This document shows, in pieces, positions 30,463 to 38,849 of a stretch of DNA of 64,000 bases. Positions within the stretch are counted from its first letter, which is position 1. The number at the start of each line of letters is the position of its first letter. The position numbers and the translations under genes are program-made. Source of the stretch: Corallium rubrum (taxonomy: Eukaryota; Cnidaria; Anthozoa; Scleralcyonacea; Coralliidae); contig CAXIUP010000261.1 of assembly GCA_964035015.1 (NCBI GenBank), forward strand, positions 715,741 to 779,740. The letters run 5' to 3'. The notes under the pieces were generated by a model. The model did no database searches. It saw only the letters and a list, made by a program, of their open reading frames with translations, and was not told where the DNA came from.

Positions 30463-30801
30463 ATGGATTACGATCAAATTCACATCGAGGTTTATTTAAA
30501 AAATAAAGAAAACGGACATACTCACATCGGGTACGAAATCGTCAATAATGATGCGGAAATATTATTTTCTCCTTTTATCTTACAAGACTGCCTTAAAGAA
30601 TTTCAGAATAACGAGGGAAAACAATTAATATTTATTTCAAGTTTTGAATTAACGCAACGTCTTAATTATATGCGTCAAATAATAATAAACATACCTTCAG
30701 ATATATTGTATAAAATAGAATGTTTAATAAAATTTATCACACAGAGAGAAAAAATAGAAAATAACCAGGAGCTTTACATGGGGATAAGAACAATATTCTA
30801 A
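30463..30801 (+). CDS. Hypothetical protein, 112 aa
   Basis: The ATG at 30463 opens an intact frame with MDYDQIHIEVYLKNKENGHT, FSPFILQDCLKEFQNNEGK and a helical C-terminus. It is divergent from the polymerase block, so the A/T-rich gap at 30384-30462 could hold promoters for both directions. No family is recognised. Confidence 0.55.
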   Translation: MDYDQIHIEVYLKNKENGHTHIGYEIVNNDAEILFSPFILQDCLKEFQNNEGKQLIFISSFELTQRLNYMRQIIINIPSDILYKIECLIKFITQREKIENNQELYMGIRTIF

Positions 30802-30818
30802 AAAAAAATAAATAAAAA

Positions 30819-31385
30819 ATGGTTAAACAAGGGGTAAATAGAGGAGGTCGAACAATGAGTTTAATTTCACAAAATGTACGAGCTGTTTTACAATGTCGAA
30901 GCTTCACGTTAAAAAGAAAACGATGTCGAAAAAGAACAGCACACACGCATAAATGTTGGATACATCTAGCAAAAGAAGATAACTTACGTGTTAAAAAATC
31001 ACGGATTCCAAACGCTGGCAAAGGGTTGTACGCTTGGAAAAAACCTTTTAGACGCAGCACTAACGTAGCCGCGTACACAGGCCAAAGAACCACAGTAAAA
31101 CAAATGGATCGAAAATATGGCCGTAAAACAATTGCACAATATAGCTTATGTGATGGTCCCCGCCACTGCGTCGATGCTTATAAATCGACCGATGGGGCGG
31201 CCCGATTTTGTAACGATGCAAAAGGATCGCGGTATAAAAATAACGCTTGTTTTACAGGAACAACAAAATACAATAATCATTTTAAATTACATGCAACCGC
31301 AGCTATAAAACCCCATCAGGAAATTTTTGCCGACTACGACGATGAGTACTGGCCACGTGGATACTTTAAAAAAACACGAAAATGA
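30819..31385 (+). CDS. SET-domain protein (putative lysine methyltransferase)
   Basis: This 188-residue protein has a Cys-rich lead (RCRKRTAHTHKCWIHLAKED) followed by a compact SET domain. RIPNAGKGLYAWKKPF fits the first SAM-binding segment. Then come VAAYTGQ, ARFCNDAKGSRYKNNACF (the knot-forming region) and EIFADYDDEYW with the C-terminal Tyr. The family methylates lysines, often on histones. Large DNA viruses carry short SET proteins thought to act on host chromatin; such a role here is inference. It is intact, follows the 30463 gene by 17 bases and overlaps the next ATG by ATGA. Confidence 0.82.
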   Translation: MVKQGVNRGGRTMSLISQNVRAVLQCRSFTLKRKRCRKRTAHTHKCWIHLAKEDNLRVKKSRIPNAGKGLYAWKKPFRRSTNVAAYTGQRTTVKQMDRKYGRKTIAQYSLCDGPRHCVDAYKSTDGAARFCNDAKGSRYKNNACFTGTTKYNNHFKLHATAAIKPHQEIFADYDDEYWPRGYFKKTRK

Positions 31386-31637
31386 GTAGAAACCGGAGAA
31401 ACACGGGATTTCGAGGGAAAAAAGGACAAAGAGGTGGTAAAAAAATTCAAAAAGTAATAAAAATTATGAAAGATTTTGAATCCGCCAAAAAAAAAATTAT
31501 AAGAAAAATAAAAAACGGTACGGTTAAAGTGAAAAATTTAAAAACCCCAACAATTTGGTGGTTTGGTACAACCGGATGTAGACACATATCAGCAATTTGG
31601 TGGAAGAATGTCGCCTAAAAAATATTATTTACAATAA
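31382..31637 (+). pseudogene. Small basic protein with QFGG repeats, frame change
   Basis: The ATG overlaps the SET stop by ATGA. The basic first half (MSRNRRNTGFRGKKGQRGGK) is followed by KIKNGTVKVKNLKTP. After an AAAAACCCC run near 31545, the frame that looks coding is the next one, ending at 31637 with two QQFGG motifs; the frame as written reads into unlikely Trp-rich sequence ending at 31618. The basic head and Q-x-Gly-Gly motifs link it to the core-like peptides at 21070, 25095 and 25437. Confidence 0.5.
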
Positions 31638-31733
31638 TTTTTTAAAAAATATATAAATAAAAAAATCAAATAAATAAATAAATAAAAAAAACAAAAAAAT
31701 GCGTAGTCTTATTTATTATATATTTTTTTTATT

Positions 31734-32375
31734 TTAAAAAAAATTATCGGAATAAATTACATGTGTTTCATACATTACGTAGGGTAAATTTCCTATACCG
31801 TATTTTACACCTTTTTTTGTTTTAATGTCTTGTGTAAATTCAATATGTTGAAGTAAAATTAAATCGTCGTCTCGGGATAAATCATATTTTAAATTGTCAA
31901 TTTTAACTGAACTTGAAAACATAGGTAAACTAAAATACGCGTTTTTTGAATTTCGAGGAATTATTTGATTCGATGATATAAAGTTCTCAACATAAGGAGT
32001 AGTTACTTTCAACAAATCTTTATTTACTTGAAGTATCGTGAAGAAAATATTCCCATTTTCTTGATCCACCACATTTTTAGAAATTTTTATTTCGATAGAA
32101 TCAATAATTTTTCTTTTTTCCCACTCATCTACATCGGGGGTTTGCGTTAAAGAAAATGGATAGCCATTTTGATGACGCGCTCCTGAATTTATAGATGTGA
32201 AAGTAATGGCTCTCGTTTTCTCATTAACATAAGGATCGATAATAGCACCTTGACGCGCACTTTGTTCTCGAAAATGATATTTGCCATCGGCACGTTTCAC
32301 GGGTATTTTCCCACCATCGTCTGCTGAATGAAACCAAAAACGCGGATTTTTTATAATAATTTTTTTATCAGCCAT
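31734..32375 (-). CDS. Hypothetical protein, 213 aa
   Basis: This intact frame starts at 32375 with MADKKIIIKNPRFWFHSADD. It looks beta-rich, with SINSGARHQNGYPFSLTQTP and DNLKYDLSRDDDLILLQHIE. No domain is recognised. The composition would suit a capsid-associated or jelly-roll-like protein, to be tested by structure prediction. Its ATG overlaps the end of the exonuclease-like gene by 8 bases, so the two are probably coupled. Confidence 0.6.
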   Translation of the reverse strand: MADKKIIIKNPRFWFHSADDGGKIPVKRADGKYHFREQSARQGAIIDPYVNEKTRAITFTSINSGARHQNGYPFSLTQTPDVDEWEKRKIIDSIEIKISKNVVDQENGNIFFTILQVNKDLLKVTTPYVENFISSNQIIPRNSKNAYFSLPMFSSSVKIDNLKYDLSRDDDLILLQHIEFTQDIKTKKGVKYGIGNLPYVMYETHVIYSDNFF

Positions 32376-33000
32376 AAGAATACAAAATTTTATCTCTTTT
32401 TTTTGTATTGTGTGTTAACTCGGCAACCTGTGCTGCGAAAAGCCTAACCTCGTATAAAGAACAATGAACATTATGTCTCACATGTTCCCTGCAAATCTTT
32501 ATATCTTTAAGAAAATATTTAGGTATTTTTTCATATTTTTCCACACCGAAATGTTCTAAATTTACACATTCCACACACATTAACGCGCATAAATCAGATT
32601 CAATTTTACCCCCTTTATAGCCAAATAAAATCTCAGGTTTACCGCTAAATTTTTTTTTAAATTCCTCTAAAAATTCCGCCTGATTGTAATATCGCGGATT
32701 TTTTCGATAATTATATAACTTTAGACCGTGAATCTGAAATTGATGATGAATGGTGCGTTTATCTTGTTTACTCATTTTCCCGTAATCTTGAGCATCTTCG
32801 ATAAAACAATGGAACATTTTATATCTCCCACTATCCATATAAATCAGCGAAACCTCGCGAAAATAAACCAGCGAATTAATGCGATAACATTCACAATCCA
32901 TAATATGCGTAACATTTTTTAATATTTCTTCTCCTTTTACACCAAATAAATCCACATGATTTACAACTTTGTTAAACTCGCTATCGTAACGCGAATACAT
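32368..33000 (-). CDS. DEDD exonuclease-like protein, 210 aa
   Basis: The frame is intact from the ATG at 33000. THIMDCECYRINSLVYFREV fits the Asp-x-Glu motif I of DEDD nucleases followed by a beta strand. LFGYKGGKIESDLCALM has a candidate third acidic residue, and NVHCSLYEVRLFAAQV lies where motif III should be. The family removes nucleotides from DNA or RNA 3' ends. The final Asp is not clear, so activity is uncertain. It could serve repair, replication or RNA decay. Confidence 0.55.
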   Translation of the reverse strand: MYSRYDSEFNKVVNHVDLFGVKGEEILKNVTHIMDCECYRINSLVYFREVSLIYMDSGRYKMFHCFIEDAQDYGKMSKQDKRTIHHQFQIHGLKLYNYRKNPRYYNQAEFLEEFKKKFSGKPEILFGYKGGKIESDLCALMCVECVNLEHFGVEKYEKIPKYFLKDIKICREHVRHNVHCSLYEVRLFAAQVAELTHNTKKRDKILYSYG

Positions 33001-33024
33001 CTTACAACAGAATGAGTAAAAAAA

Positions 33025-33501
33025 TTAAAAATTCGTCAATTTATCTTTAAAGTAATCATAATTATCTTCACGTAGTTTACGCATGTGCCTGTCGCATTTT
33101 ATCATTTTTAATATGTTACTGACAAGCGTTATATCATACGAGGGCATGCTCTGTTTAACATCAGTAAGAAAACTATCACGCAGTTCAGTACGGTTCAATT
33201 CTTTCAAGGCATCTTCGAGAAACAGTTCAACTTTTTCTTCCTGTGTGATGATACATCCACACCGATCAAAGTAAATCTTGTTGATATTCTTGCTTATCAT
33301 CTCCAAAATACACCGTTCAAACGTCGCGATCTCATGACTCTGTGGCTCTGCTGCTGCTACTGCTGCTGGTGATGATGATGGCGATAATGTCGATGATGAA
33401 GGAGCATATTCTTCTTCTTCTAATTTCCTTTCCTTTTTTTTATTCTCCTGCTCAATTACCGCTTTATCAAAATCTGCTGTACATATGAACACACGTTTCA
33501 T
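33025..33501 (-). CDS. Hypothetical protein, 158 aa
   Basis: I choose the ATG at 33501 because it overlaps the stop of the upstream zinc-ribbon gene as ATGA; the frame extends further upstream only inside that gene. The order is MKRVFICTADFDKAV, a Glu/Lys and Ser/Pro/Ala-rich linker, then a helical domain (ATFERCILEMISKNINKIYF) ending KDKLTNF. No domain is recognised. Confidence 0.55.
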   Translation of the reverse strand: MKRVFICTADFDKAVIEQENKKKERKLEEEEYAPSSSTLSPSSSPAAVAAAEPQSHEIATFERCILEMISKNINKIYFDRCGCIITQEEKVELFLEDALKELNRTELRDSFLTDVKQSMPSYDITLVSNILKMIKCDRHMRKLREDNYDYFKDKLTNF

Positions 33502-33701
33502 GGTTGTTTGAATCGCAAACCCCAACGCTGTTTCCTCTTTATACAAACGCATCGAGAACACATGACACGTCTTCCAATTACTATCGGAGAAATTCTTCTG
33601 CATAAATCACAATACATTATATTCACATCACATTTTCTACACGTAAAATAACACCGTTCAAACCACACTATTTGTTGACAACATATTTTACAATTTTCCA
33701 T
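33498..33701 (-). CDS. Zinc-binding Cys-rich protein 1, 67 aa
   Basis: Four Cys pairs occur in MENCKICCQQI, CYFTCRKCDV, YCDLCRR and MCSRCVC. It is a paralogue of the 66-residue protein at 40322. The two share the QQI, Y-x-TCR-x-CDV and CD-x-CRR positions. This spacing suits a RING- or ribbon-like zinc fold with two metal sites. The role is unknown; viral proteins of this kind often act in protein binding or ubiquitin transfer, which is only a possibility. Both ends overlap neighbours, so it sits in a tight operon-like run. Confidence 0.7.
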   Translation of the reverse strand: MENCKICCQQIVWFERCYFTCRKCDVNIMYCDLCRRISPIVIGRRVMCSRCVCIKRKQRWGLRFKQP

Positions 33702-33920
33702 TTGAGAGTTCCTGAAGTATCACCTGATAATTTTTCCAATTCAGCAATTCACCGTCTTTTTCCCCTTTTAAAGCGTACTCTGTAATAGCTTGCTGCACGC
33801 TCTTGTAACTAATTATATATTTTTGTGTTTGCTCTTTTAAATCACGCATTTTTTCAAAATTTCAGCACGTTCTTCCTCATCGCTTTTCAAAAATTCACCA
33901 CGTTTCTCGTCGCTACTCAT
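33688..33920 (-). pseudogene. Small charged protein with a frame change at an A run
   Basis: The ATG at 33920 opens MSSDEKRGEFLKSDEEERAE and ends at 33837 after 27 codons. A second frame starting at the ATG at 33849 runs 53 codons (MRDLKEQTQKYIISYKSVQQ) to 33688, ending inside the next gene's start. The switch is at an A run, so one gene with a frame change is likely, though two overlapping ORFs are possible. No family is recognised. Confidence 0.4.
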
Positions 33921-34131
33921 ATTGCGCACTTACACGACAGCTGAAGGACGTTGTTTTAAATTAATTAATTAAAAAACGGGTTTTTTATATTAAAACCGCC
34001 TCATTATATTTTCTAATTTTTTTTTAACTAAAAAAAATTCGAAATTTAGGTTTGCTAAAAAAAAGAACGTATAAAAAATGCGTACATCACAATTTTTCTC
34101 AAAAAAGTCTGACTGTCTTAGAAAATTCACG

Positions 34132-35355
34132 ATGAATAAACGTTCAGCAGGAGAAATAAATGAATGCAAAAAAAGTAAACGTGTACGTTGAGAAGATAAA
34201 AAAATAGCAGAGGGAGAAGAAACACCCGTTGTTGGTTTATTAAAAATGGTACTGATGTACACAAGTCATTTTCGCTTTTTCCCAAACCGAGAAATCGGGT
34301 TGCTGTACTGGTTGATGGGTTTGGCGGATATATACGAAGGGGGTTTCATAAGACTGATTCCGCTACATAAAAAGCGCGAGACGGCTACACTCTGGAATAT
34401 TCCGCATCAATATTGGTTATACTGTGGTGGGAATGTACTTCCCGGCGATGGAAAACTACGTCACGTCATTGCCAGAAATGAAGATCTTTATATGACAATC
34501 CCATATATGTATAAAAGAGTTGAAAACTGGAGTATCAAGAATCAGGAACGTCATTTAATATTAGCAAAAGACAAACGATTTTTTTATTCATTATTTCCTA
34601 AAAGAGGGTGTCTAATATATAATTCTTATTATTTCCCTATAATACCCGGTGACTTTGAACCATGGCATGCTGAAATTTACCATCGTGTAGGTCTTCTAAA
34701 TGACAATCGTATGCATGTACCTTACTCTTTCTGGATATATCGAAATTGTTGGAACAAGAAAACGTGCACCTCATTACACAAAGTATTCGCATATATATAT
34801 AAAAAGTACGGTGATGAAGGTGTGAGTATAGCAGTCTATATGTATTGCAAATCACCAAATTTTTTCCACCAAGCGCTCAAATGCAAAGACGGTGAGATAA
34901 GTGTGACTTTTTTGTTAAATATAGCCTGTTGCTTTATTTCTTTTTGCGAAAAACACAATCCACGTGGTATGATTCAGAAACAAACACATACTTACAACAT
35001 TCATGAAATTATTTCAGAGAACAAAAATCTTGAAATATGTTGTTTTAAAAATTGTGAGGAAAAAAATTCAGCACATGTAGACACGCGTGAATTTGAAATG
35101 TTTGACTATGACAGTGTGTCAAAAACATCAATAAAAAAAATAAAACAAAACTTAACACTTCTTTCAGAACCAATTATTACGTTAACTAATCTTGAACCAG
35201 GAGAATATATTTTCACCCAGCAAACAAACATTCACGCAATAATTGTCGAATACGTTAACAACCACAACGGCGAGTTAACAAGTTTTATTCGTAGTTTCTT
35301 TACATGTGTATATGCTACCGATAATTTTATTGCTTATTTAAAAAAATTACTCTAA
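34132..35355 (+). pseudogene. LLYW-family protein 2, with an in-frame TGA near the start
   Basis: This is a paralogue of the 15702 gene. The ATG at 34132 opens MNKRSAGEINECKKSKRVR and meets TGA at 34189-34191. The same frame then stays open for 387 codons to 35355. The conserved FPNREIGLLYWLMGLADIYE block, CEKHNPRG and a Cys/His cluster (CFKNCEEKNSAHVD) are present. A C-terminal extension with LEPGEYIFTQQTNIHAIIVE is not in the first paralogue. Translation from Met 34246 or 34255 could still give a long protein. Function unknown. Confidence 0.65.
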
Positions 35356-35940
35356 TATATCTTTCAAATTAAACAACATGTGCAAATGTGATTTTCTATC
35401 TTCGAAAACACGTTGACCTTTTTTACATTGCAATATTTCTAGTTGCTCACATAACATTTTATGTTGTTCAAAAGACTTTACCATACACGATAAATTATTT
35501 CTCAATATAGCGTGTAAAGCTTTTCCCACACGACCATTGCCATCACCAAACGGGTGTATATATTCAAATATATAATATATTCGTGTGGGTATCAAATTCA
35601 ACACGTCATCCTCAACTCTAATTCTACGATAATGTTCATCTAATAATCCCATGTATAATTCTATATAGTCAGGCGCTGGTGGAATGTGATTACCGCAATA
35701 TCTGTAATTTATTGAATATTCACCCTCATTATAATTTTTCATGCTACGTTTATGTAAATAAACGCATATTTCACTTATTTGCATTTGTTCTCGATCTGAT
35801 TTTTTTATCCGGTAAAAATCAGTTAAACCCCGTGCATATTTTGCGCACTTGTAAAAAAACAAGTTATCCTCTTCTTCTTCTTCCATGAGTACAACATAGT
35901 AGGAAAATATTTTGATTCTTAAATGATGTTCCAAATTCAT
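35347..35940 (-). CDS. Fic-domain protein (putative AMP transferase)
   Basis: Fic enzymes attach AMP or other phosphate-containing groups to Ser, Thr or Tyr of target proteins. The catalytic loop EYIHPFGDGNGRVGKALHAI is complete for the HxFx(D/E)GNGRxx(K/R) motif, with His129 counted from the chosen start. A flap-like NEGEYSINYR segment precedes it. I start at the ATG at 35940 because it overlaps the upstream stop as ATGA. The protein has 197 residues and is intact. No inhibitory helix motif is obvious. Fic proteins are common in bacterial toxins and rare in animals; in a Polinton a role against host signalling or in toxin-like control is conceivable but unproven. Confidence 0.9.
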   Translation of the reverse strand: MNLEHHLRIKIFSYYVVLMEEEEEDNLFFYKCAKYARGLTDFYRIKKSDREQMQISEICVYLHKRSMKNYNEGEYSINYRYCGNHIPPAPDYIELYMGLLDEHYRRIRVEDDVLNLIPTRIYYIFEYIHPFGDGNGRVGKALHAILRNNLSCMVKSFEQHKMLCEQLEILQCKKGQRVFEDRKSHLHMLFNLKDILE

Positions 35941-36278
35941 TTCTTCGTTATCCCCCAATAATCGGTGTCAAATTTCACGTCGATGCAATGTTTGAGATGT
36001 GAACACGTGAATCTTGTAATATCTCTAATCAAAAATTCTTGGTTTTTTTCTTCACCTTCAAAAAATACGATTAGCAGCGAGTAATACGCGATAATATCCC
36101 CGATAGTATAACGTTCAATTTTGTTATATATATCCCGAAGTTGGTCCTTCAGAATATTAGCGGATATATTTTTCAAAAGATTTCTTTGTCGCGAAATGTT
36201 TTCTTTAATTTTTTTCTCAAATACGTCGTCCCGCGTAATAACACCGCTTTTATTCACCTCCTCTATTATAAATTCCAT
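35937..36278 (-). CDS. Hypothetical protein, 113 aa, coupled to Fic
   Basis: The ATG at 36278 gives MEFIIEEVNKSGVITRDDVF, a helical middle (ERYTIGDIIAYYSLLIVFFE) and a C-terminal FDTDYWGITKK. The stop overlaps the Fic ATG by ATGA, so the pair is probably co-translated. Bacterial Fic toxins often have a small inhibitor encoded upstream; whether this is an equivalent partner is a hypothesis without motif support. Confidence 0.55.
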   Translation of the reverse strand: MEFIIEEVNKSGVITRDDVFEKKIKENISRQRNLLKNISANILKDQLRDIYNKIERYTIGDIIAYYSLLIVFFEGEEKNQEFLIRDITRFTCSHLKHCIDVKFDTDYWGITKK

Positions 36279-36339
36279 TTTAAAATAACACAATGAAAAA
36301 ACAAAACAGCGTTTTATACCTCATTTTTTTTAAAAAATC

Positions 36340-36480
36340 CAATTTTACATCAAATTTAAATCCCCATTACAAACTAAATTAAAAACCCAATTTACATCAA
36401 ATTTAAATCTCATTACAAACTATACACTATTTCTCTTAAACCCAACTACATCTACATATCAAATTTAAATACTAAAAAAA
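36340..36480. repeat. Short tandem repeats in the spacer
   Basis: TTTACATCAAATTTAAATC plus CATTACAAACT occurs twice (near 36342 and 36390), and ATATCAAATTTAAAT occurs once more near 36455. It lies between two minus-strand genes. It may be part of the promoter of the Fic operon or simple slippage. Confidence 0.75.
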
Positions 36481-36500
36481 TACATCAAATATTTTTTTCT

Positions 36501-37352
36501 TTAAATTTTACTTTTCTTGGTGGTTTTATCCGGTAATACATATCTCGCCGCTATCATTTCTAATGTCGCTAGCTTATCTTTTATCTTAACTAATTTTTTT
36601 ATTTTTTTTTGTTTTTCATTATAAACGTATTTTAGTTCTTTAAATTTATTCTCTGCTGTTACAACTACATCTCTATCGTACCTATTTAATATAGCATACG
36701 TGTCAATGAGTATATCTTTTTTTTTAAAACAAAGCGTTCGTCGATAGTTTCTTTTATCTACGTGTTCTTCTAATCTATTAAATTCCAGTTCATTGTATGC
36801 TTGTTTTAAAATATCTATGCTTTTACCCTGTGGTCGAACCGCCGCGGTTTGAGTCGGTCGAGATTCAAGAATTGGTGTTGGGAAGATATAATCTCCTAGA
36901 TTGAGAATATCGTTGCAATCGCCAGCATCAGCAATACAAGCGGTGGCGCTGTTACCAACAACTTCTACTTTTTCTTCTCCCCCTACATTCTGCGTAAACA
37001 CATTTATTTCGCTCTCGCCATCGCCACCAGCATCACCAGAGTCGTCGTCGGAAAGAGGTGATAAATTCGGAAAGCTGGGTTCGGTCAACTGCGAATAAAA
37101 ACCCCCCATCACCATACTAGGACGAGCGTCGTTACACTTTTGTCGTTCATTCTCTATTGCGACACTCCGCTCTTTCTCTAACCTCGCAACCTGTTGTTTT
37201 CGTTTTGCATCTGCTGCTGCTGCTGCTGCTGTTACTCGCTCTTGCTCTTCCCGCTGTTCTCTCCCCAACCGTTCATTATTCAGCCTCATCACTTCATTAA
37301 TGTCGATCTTATTCTCGCTGATAAATTTATATAAAACAGATAGTTGATCCAT
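36501..37352 (-). CDS. Hypothetical coiled-coil protein, 283 aa
   Basis: The ATG at 37352 opens MDQLSVLYKFISENKIDINE. A charged coiled coil follows (ERLGREQREEQERV, an Ala run, then VARLEKERSVAIENERQKC). A disordered acidic middle has NLSPLSDDDSGDAGGDGESE. A basic helical C-terminus ends TTKKSKI. The layout resembles a scaffold or nucleic-acid-binding protein. No family is recognised. It heads the minus-strand run towards Fic. Confidence 0.6.
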   Translation of the reverse strand: MDQLSVLYKFISENKIDINEVMRLNNERLGREQREEQERVTAAAAAADAKRKQQVARLEKERSVAIENERQKCNDARPSMVMGGFYSQLTEPSFPNLSPLSDDDSGDAGGDGESEINVFTQNVGGEEKVEVVGNSATACIADAGDCNDILNLGDYIFPTPILESRPTQTAAVRPQGKSIDILKQAYNELEFNRLEEHVDKRNYRRTLCFKKKDILIDTYAILNRYDRDVVVTAENKFKELKYVYNEKQKKIKKLVKIKDKLATLEMIAARYVLPDKTTKKSKI

Positions 37353-37688
37353 GCTTATCAACTCTCTCTCTCAAAATATGGCAATTCTATTTTTTTTCAC
37401 GGTTATATATATGCATATTTTTTAAGGTAATTAAGTTTCTCACCCAATAAGATGTGTGATTTTTTCTAAAACTGAAATTGTGAGAAAAATGTGGAATTCA
37501 TTACGGTTTGTCCGAATATTTAATTCCCGATTTTTTCTAGAAGGTAAACAGGATGTTAAAAAAAGCCCTTGAAAAATTAACATTTGACTTTATAATTGTT
37601 ATGTCAATGTTGACTTAATAAAAGTGCTGTGTTAAAGTACTGTTTATCAAAGGTAGTGTAAGGGAAAAATTAACTGTAGGGAAAAAAA
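37353..37688. other. Divergent intergenic region, possible bidirectional promoter
   Basis: The stretch separates divergent genes at 37352 (minus) and 37689 (plus). A TATATATATGCATA sequence lies near 37404. No ORF or repeat is visible. Confidence 0.35.
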
Positions 37689-38153
37689 ATGGCTGAGAAA
37701 GAAGAAAAAGAAACTGGTTCAAATACATTGTTATACTTAGTCCAACAACTGGTGAAAAAAGGTTATAACGTTGGATATAGGGAGGAAGATATCTTAAAGA
37801 TTATTCAACCTGTTGCTAAGCAGCTATGGTGTATATCAACATTAGCTGAGGATGTAGAAGAATGCTCTGTAAAAAAGTGTCGGCGAATTCCAGAGGTATT
37901 TGGTGTGAGCGTAGATAATTGCGCACCCGGCGTATGCTGCATCTTCCCATGCTGTCTACAACACGCTGTATCAAAGGAAACAATTACTTTAAATGAATGT
38001 GCTTTATTAACACGTGTGCCTAAACATTTTTTACATAGAGATCTAGAAAGTCTACCGTCAATGGAATATGCACGTCTAAAATCACTTGAAACAAATTTTA
38101 ACAAAATAACAACATTAGACAATATTAATCAACCTTGTTCAAAAGTTAAATAA
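37689..38153 (+). CDS. Hypothetical Cys-rich protein, 154 aa
   Basis: The ATG at 37689 opens a charged lead, then LLYLVQQLVKKGYNVGYREE. A Cys-rich centre follows (CSVKKCRRIPEVFG, CAPGVCCIFPCC), and then ETITLNECALLTRVPKHFLH. Nine or so Cys in 154 residues suggests metal binding or disulfides. No signal peptide is visible. The frame is intact and no family is recognised. Confidence 0.6.
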   Translation: MAEKEEKETGSNTLLYLVQQLVKKGYNVGYREEDILKIIQPVAKQLWCISTLAEDVEECSVKKCRRIPEVFGVSVDNCAPGVCCIFPCCLQHAVSKETITLNECALLTRVPKHFLHRDLESLPSMEYARLKSLETNFNKITTLDNINQPCSKVK

Positions 38154-38221
38154 AAAAACGAGTTTTAATGCACAGTGTTTGTCTTTCTTTCTTCGTCGTC
38201 CTCCTTCTTCTTCTCCAGCTT

Positions 38222-38470
38222 TTAATGCGGTGTGTTTGTTGTATTTCTTTCTTTGTGCTCCTCCTCCTCCTCCTTCTTCTCCAGCTCCTTTACACCAACA
38301 ACATTCTTCTGCTTCTTCTCTTCACCATCTGTATTTACCGTGGTCGGATACATATGATAAACGCGCTTGGATGGATAGTCGCAATAACAACAGTCAGCAT
38401 CAGCATCGCCAACAGCATCACTAACTAATGAAGATACAAGAAAAAACAATATAACAAAGAAAAAATTCAT
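38222..38470 (-). CDS. Putative secreted or membrane protein, 82 aa
   Basis: From the ATG at 38470 the product starts with a clear signal-peptide-like segment (MNFFFVILFFLVSSLVSDAV). A Cys cluster (ADCCYCDYPSKRVYHMYP) and a Glu/Lys-rich tail follow. The opposite strand also has an open frame rich in Leu, produced by (CTT/CTC)n low complexity, so caution is needed. If real, it would be one of few secreted products of the element. Confidence 0.4.
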   Translation of the reverse strand: MNFFFVILFFLVSSLVSDAVGDADADCCYCDYPSKRVYHMYPTTVNTDGEEKKQKNVVGVKELEKKEEEEEHKERNTTNTPH

Positions 38471-38648
38471 CTTCAAAGACTTAGTATGAAATCACTCGAG
38501 TCGCGTGTCAAATTTATACAGGTTATTTTAAATTTATTCATACGATATTTTAAAAATACAATAAAAAAACATAAAAATCAATTACATATACACACACATT
38601 CACACACATTTGCGCATATATACTGAAAAAAGCACGTTTTTGCTTAAA

Positions 38649-38849
38649 TCACTCACAATTCGTGTGAGGTAACAATTTTTTTTTCTCTCTCGCAAACAAC
38701 CATTCCTGTGTAACTAAGGGGTGCATAAATCGAGCTGCACGTTCAGCATTCATCTCATCTTTCATTCTCATTAATTCCAATGATGTTGAACACTCCGACT
38801 CCATCCCGACTATGTCATTTATTTTTTTCCGGTTTCGATTGTCACTCAT
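38649..38849 (-). CDS. Hypothetical protein, 66 aa
   Basis: The ATG at 38849 lies inside the repeat motif whose reverse complement is ACTCATNNNNNCCGGTTTCGATT-like, so the first residues (MSDNRNRKK) come from repeat DNA. The rest (MESECSTSLELMRMKDEMNA, then HPLVTQEWLFAREKKK) looks coding. This suggests the repeats end near true gene starts. No family is recognised. Confidence 0.4.
   Translation of the reverse strand: MSDNRNRKKINDIVGMESECSTSLELMRMKDEMNAERAARFMHPLVTQEWLFAREKKKLLPHTNCE

Noticed and set aside
33990-34262. 90-codon minus-strand ORF
   Set aside because: Antisense to the start of the LLYW-family gene and without gene-like features.
38168-38428. Leu-rich + strand ORF
   Set aside because: CTT/CTC low complexity; the minus-strand reading has a signal peptide and is better supported.
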